Assembly (NCBI RefSeq): GCF_014207535.1
Contig: NZ_JACHGK010000012.1
Coordinates: forward strand, 94,843-158,842
Direction: 5' to 3'
DNA from: Bacillus benzoevorans
Lineage (GTDB): Bacteria > Bacillota > Bacilli > Bacillales > Cytobacillaceae
Length of the DNA stretch: 64,000 nt
Positions 61,917-64,000 of this stretch are shown piece by piece. The stretch's first letter is position 1. Each line of letters opens with the position of its first letter. Both the position numbers and the translations under genes were made by a program. The notes beneath the pieces are model-generated. The model saw only the letters and a list, made by a program, of their open reading frames with translations, was not told the origin of the DNA and searched no databases.

Positions 61917-62111
61917 CTAATAATTGCTTAATTTTTTTACGACCTTTTTCTTCATACCACGCTTTTTCATTTCCATTTTCAATAACGAAAGGCACTTTTT
62001 GCTTTCGATATATTTATTTAGGTCATAAAATGAATCTCGTTGTTTATGATATTTAAGCTGCTGTTTGTATTTAACGTACATATTTGCTAGTTCCTGATTA
62101 GTTAAAGCCAT
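61917..62111 (-). CDS. Small basic protein of unknown function (64 aa)
   Basis: AGGTGAG lies before ATG 62111. The protein is highly basic, with Lys and Tyr runs (NMYVKYKQQLKYHKQRDSF, KMEMKKRGMKKKVVKKL). No membrane segment. It could bind nucleic acid. The family is not recognised. It stands alone. Confidence 0.55.
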   Translation of the reverse strand: MALTNQELANMYVKYKQQLKYHKQRDSFYDLNKYIESKKCLSLLKMEMKKRGMKKKVVKKLSNY

Positions 62112-62467
62112 CGCATCTCACCTAAAAAAGAAATTTTCAAATCTTAATTAGCGTAAACCAGCTTGAATGAAAATTCAATAGTAAATACACATTAGGAGAA
62201 ATTCATCCCCAAAACGGTAGGGAAAAGTCAGAAAAAGTTCATGAAATACAAAAAGTTTGTTATGTTTGCACAATGAATATAAATGAATGCAGACGGCAGC
62301 CGAACCGGAGGCAGCTGTCTTTCTCAACGCTCTAATCTGCAGATGGAAAGTTTATCAGGTAAATAATGGTCGACAGAATCAATCTGCTATTCTTATAGAG
62401 CTTTATCTATTATAATGAAGAACATCTATTGTTTTAGGAATTAATTGAAATAAAGAAAGGTGAACGT
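62112..62467. other. Gap upstream of the DHA2 transporter with a terminator-like hairpin
   Basis: GACGGCAGCC (62292-62301) pairs with GGCAGCTGTC (62310-62319) with one mismatch and is followed by TTTCTC. It could be an attenuator in the leader of the transporter gene. No gene is seen. Confidence 0.35.
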
Positions 62468-63853
62468 ATGGAAAGGAAAACAAAACAGAATGTGGTCATC
62501 ATATCGTTATTGATTGCCACTTTTTTAACAGCCATTGAAGGAACGATTGTCAGCACAGCGATGCCAAAAATAGCTGACGATTTGCATGGAAGCCAGTTAT
62601 ATACATGGGTCATATCTATTTATTTGTTAGCAACTGTCATTAGTATCCCGATATTTGGCAAACTAGCCGATTTATATGGGAGAAAAATTATGTTTACGGC
62701 GGGGGTTATTATTTTTCTAGCCGGTTCTGCCTTGTCCGGTTTATCACAGACAATGGAACAGCTTGTCTTGTTCCGCTTGCTGCAAGGAATCGGAGGAGGA
62801 GCGTTGACGACGCTGCCGTTTACGATTATTGGTGATATTTTTTCATTCGAACAGCGGGGAAAGGTCCAGGGCTTGATTGGAAGTGTCTGGGGGATCTCAG
62901 GCATTATCGGTCCGCTTGTTGGCGGCTTCATTGTAGATACGATTTCCTGGCACTGGATTTTCTTCATGAATATTCCTTTTGGAATCGTCTCCGTATTGAT
63001 TTTATGGGTTTCTTTATTTGAACAGATTGAAAAGAAAAAACACAGCATCGATTATGGCGGGATTTTTGTTTTTGCTATCAGCATGACGTCGTTATTGTAT
63101 GGACTAACTTTATTGAAAGATGAAAAACAGCTGACGTCCACTGTTTTATTGTTGTTTATGATTGCTCTCTTTGGAATGGTCTTATTTATTTGGATTGAAA
63201 AGAAGGCAAAAGAGCCCATGCTGCCGCTAACTTTATTTAAGGTTCGAATCCTTAATATCGCCAATCTTGCTGGATTTTTGCTGGGCTTTATTCTAGTTGT
63301 ATCCACCTTTTATATTCCATTATGGGTCCAGGGAGTTGCCGGTTTAAACGCAACGTCTTCCGGTATGGCGATGCTGCCGATGTCGCTAGCTTGGCCGCTT
63401 GCCGGGATTTTAACAGGGAGATGGTTAGTGAAAACTTCCTTTGCCAGACTTGCGCTAGTTGGTACGGTCATTGTCATCGCTGGAAGCATGGGGTTAGCAG
63501 CAATGGTTACAGAAACAGGGATACCATGGATGATGTTTTTATCTGCGGTACTCGGGTTTGGTTTCGGGTTAGTGATCACAACCTTTACCGTCGCCGTTCA
63601 ATCGGCTGTAGATTGGTCTTTACGGGGAGCGGCAATGGGTGCACATAATTTAATGAAAAGCCTCGGGCAGACCATTGGTATCGCCGTTTCGGGTCTTTGG
63701 CTCAGCGATAGGCTCTATGGACATGAACTCGAAGTTAGTTTGCACACTGTCTTTATGTTTCTGGTGGTACTGGCTGTTCTGGCTTTTTCCGTAACTTGTT
63801 TTTTAGCGGTGAACAAGGAAAAGAATGCTATCCGTCATTCTACCGAAAATTAA
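62468..63853 (+). CDS. DHA2-type MFS multidrug efflux transporter
   Basis: A 461-aa proton antiporter with about fourteen helices. Motifs are clear: TAIEGTIVSTAMPKIADDLHG (helix 1), GKLADLYGRKIMFTAG (motif A), LQGIGGGALTTLPFTIIGDIFSFEQRGKVQG (motif B region) and WGISGIIGPLVGGFIVD (motif C). Such pumps expel lipophilic drugs or dyes. AAAGAAAGGTG precedes the ATG. It ends at a terminator, behind which an intron begins. The substrate is unknown. Confidence 0.92.
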   Translation: MERKTKQNVVIISLLIATFLTAIEGTIVSTAMPKIADDLHGSQLYTWVISIYLLATVISIPIFGKLADLYGRKIMFTAGVIIFLAGSALSGLSQTMEQLVLFRLLQGIGGGALTTLPFTIIGDIFSFEQRGKVQGLIGSVWGISGIIGPLVGGFIVDTISWHWIFFMNIPFGIVSVLILWVSLFEQIEKKKHSIDYGGIFVFAISMTSLLYGLTLLKDEKQLTSTVLLLFMIALFGMVLFIWIEKKAKEPMLPLTLFKVRILNIANLAGFLLGFILVVSTFYIPLWVQGVAGLNATSSGMAMLPMSLAWPLAGILTGRWLVKTSFARLALVGTVIVIAGSMGLAAMVTETGIPWMMFLSAVLGFGFGLVITTFTVAVQSAVDWSLRGAAMGAHNLMKSLGQTIGIAVSGLWLSDRLYGHELEVSLHTVFMFLVVLAVLAFSVTCFLAVNKEKNAIRHSTEN

Positions 63854-63880
63854 AGACAAGAATTTTTAGCATAGGATCTA

Positions 63881-63910
63881 AAAGGGACAGTTTTCAATCA
63901 CTGTCCCTTT
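63881..63910 (+). terminator. Terminator of the DHA2 transporter gene, intron insertion site
   Basis: AAAGGGACAG / CTGTCCCTTT is a perfect 10-bp stem. The usual T run is cut off directly after TTT by the intron start. Confidence 0.85.
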
Positions 63911-64000
63911 GTGCGCTTGGCAGCGCATCGGACTAACGGGTGAAAGTCCCGAACACGCCGCAGTGGCGGAAGTGTATAGCTGACAGGTAGTGCATTGCCG
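63911..64000 (+). mobile_element. Group IIC intron, 5' end (cut by the window edge)
   Basis: The segment begins GTGCGCTTGGCAGCGC and continues with CTAACGGGTGAAAGTCCCGAAC and GGCGGAAGTGTATAGCTG. This is the order of the 5' splice site and domain I start of bacterial class C introns such as that of Oceanobacillus iheyensis. Class C introns insert just behind intrinsic terminators, which is exactly the place here. The remaining ribozyme and any reverse transcriptase gene lie beyond the window. Confidence 0.82.

Noticed and set aside
1..64000. CRISPR arrays, tRNA and rRNA genes
   Set aside because: No regular direct repeats with spacers, no cloverleaf-like genes and no rRNA motifs were seen on reading through the window. 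A short tRNA could be missed by eye.

Overview
The window reads as chromosome of an aerobic or facultative spore-forming Bacillaceae (Firmicutes). The protein sequences are Bacillus-like, ribosome binding sites are strong AGGAGG types, and TTG and GTG starts are common. Sporulation genes are present: a YhcN/YlaJ lipoprotein, SspH, SpoVAF, a KinB-like kinase and the spore sulfolactate pathway. The 3' end of a nitrous oxide reductase gene (nosZ) at the left edge and a nosL-like gene 40 kb away suggest N2O respiration. A Neobacillus- or Schinkia-like denitrifier would fit, but that is inference.

Layout, left to right. 0-5.4 kb: nosZ end, YhcN lipoprotein, M3 oligopeptidase, SDR dehydrogenase, Eis-type acetyltransferase. 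5.7-11.6 kb: an aromatic-degradation island. A regulator pairs a DmpR/MopR-type phenol-sensing domain with a PucR-type HTH. It precedes a four-gene diiron phenol hydroxylase core (beta, effector, alpha, gamma; dmpLMNO order). A frameshifted and truncated catechol 2,3-dioxygenase follows. No reductase (DmpP) or DmpK gene is present. 11.8-17.8 kb: DUF502 protein, LytTR regulator, an extra adenylate kinase, and an MFS/96-aa protein/SpoVAF operon. 17.9-21.3 kb: a 3-sulfolactate locus (ComA, histidine phosphatase, CysH, CysC, convergent YitE-like protein) behind a sigma-K-like promoter. 21.4-28.3 kb: UPF1-like helicase, DUF445 protein, amino-acid permease, tyrosine recombinase.

28.3-37.4 kb: an IS200/IS605-like relic, a sporulation-type kinase, then a cassette of a His-tailed anchored protein, a polyferredoxin and a 73-aa Cys-rich peptide. 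A two-component system and an ABC exporter with two permeases follow. 37.6-47.5 kb: PhnD-like protein, a second IS605/omega-RNA-like relic, LLM oxidoreductase, NosL, UDG-family protein, AcuI/YhdH reductase, acetate transporter, glutamate 5-kinase, NhaC antiporter. 47.6-51.3 kb: LuxR-type regulator divergent from an esterase and a Baeyer-Villiger monooxygenase, a plausible ketone-degradation pair. 51.3-64 kb: SspH, YitT protein, small proteins, a 1,211-aa membrane protein, a lipoprotein, a class A penicillin-binding protein with a long Lys/Glu tail, and a DHA2 efflux pump. The last 90 bases look like the 5' end of a group IIC intron inserted directly behind an intrinsic terminator.

Functional names come from reading conserved motifs and recalled family features. 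No database search was run.
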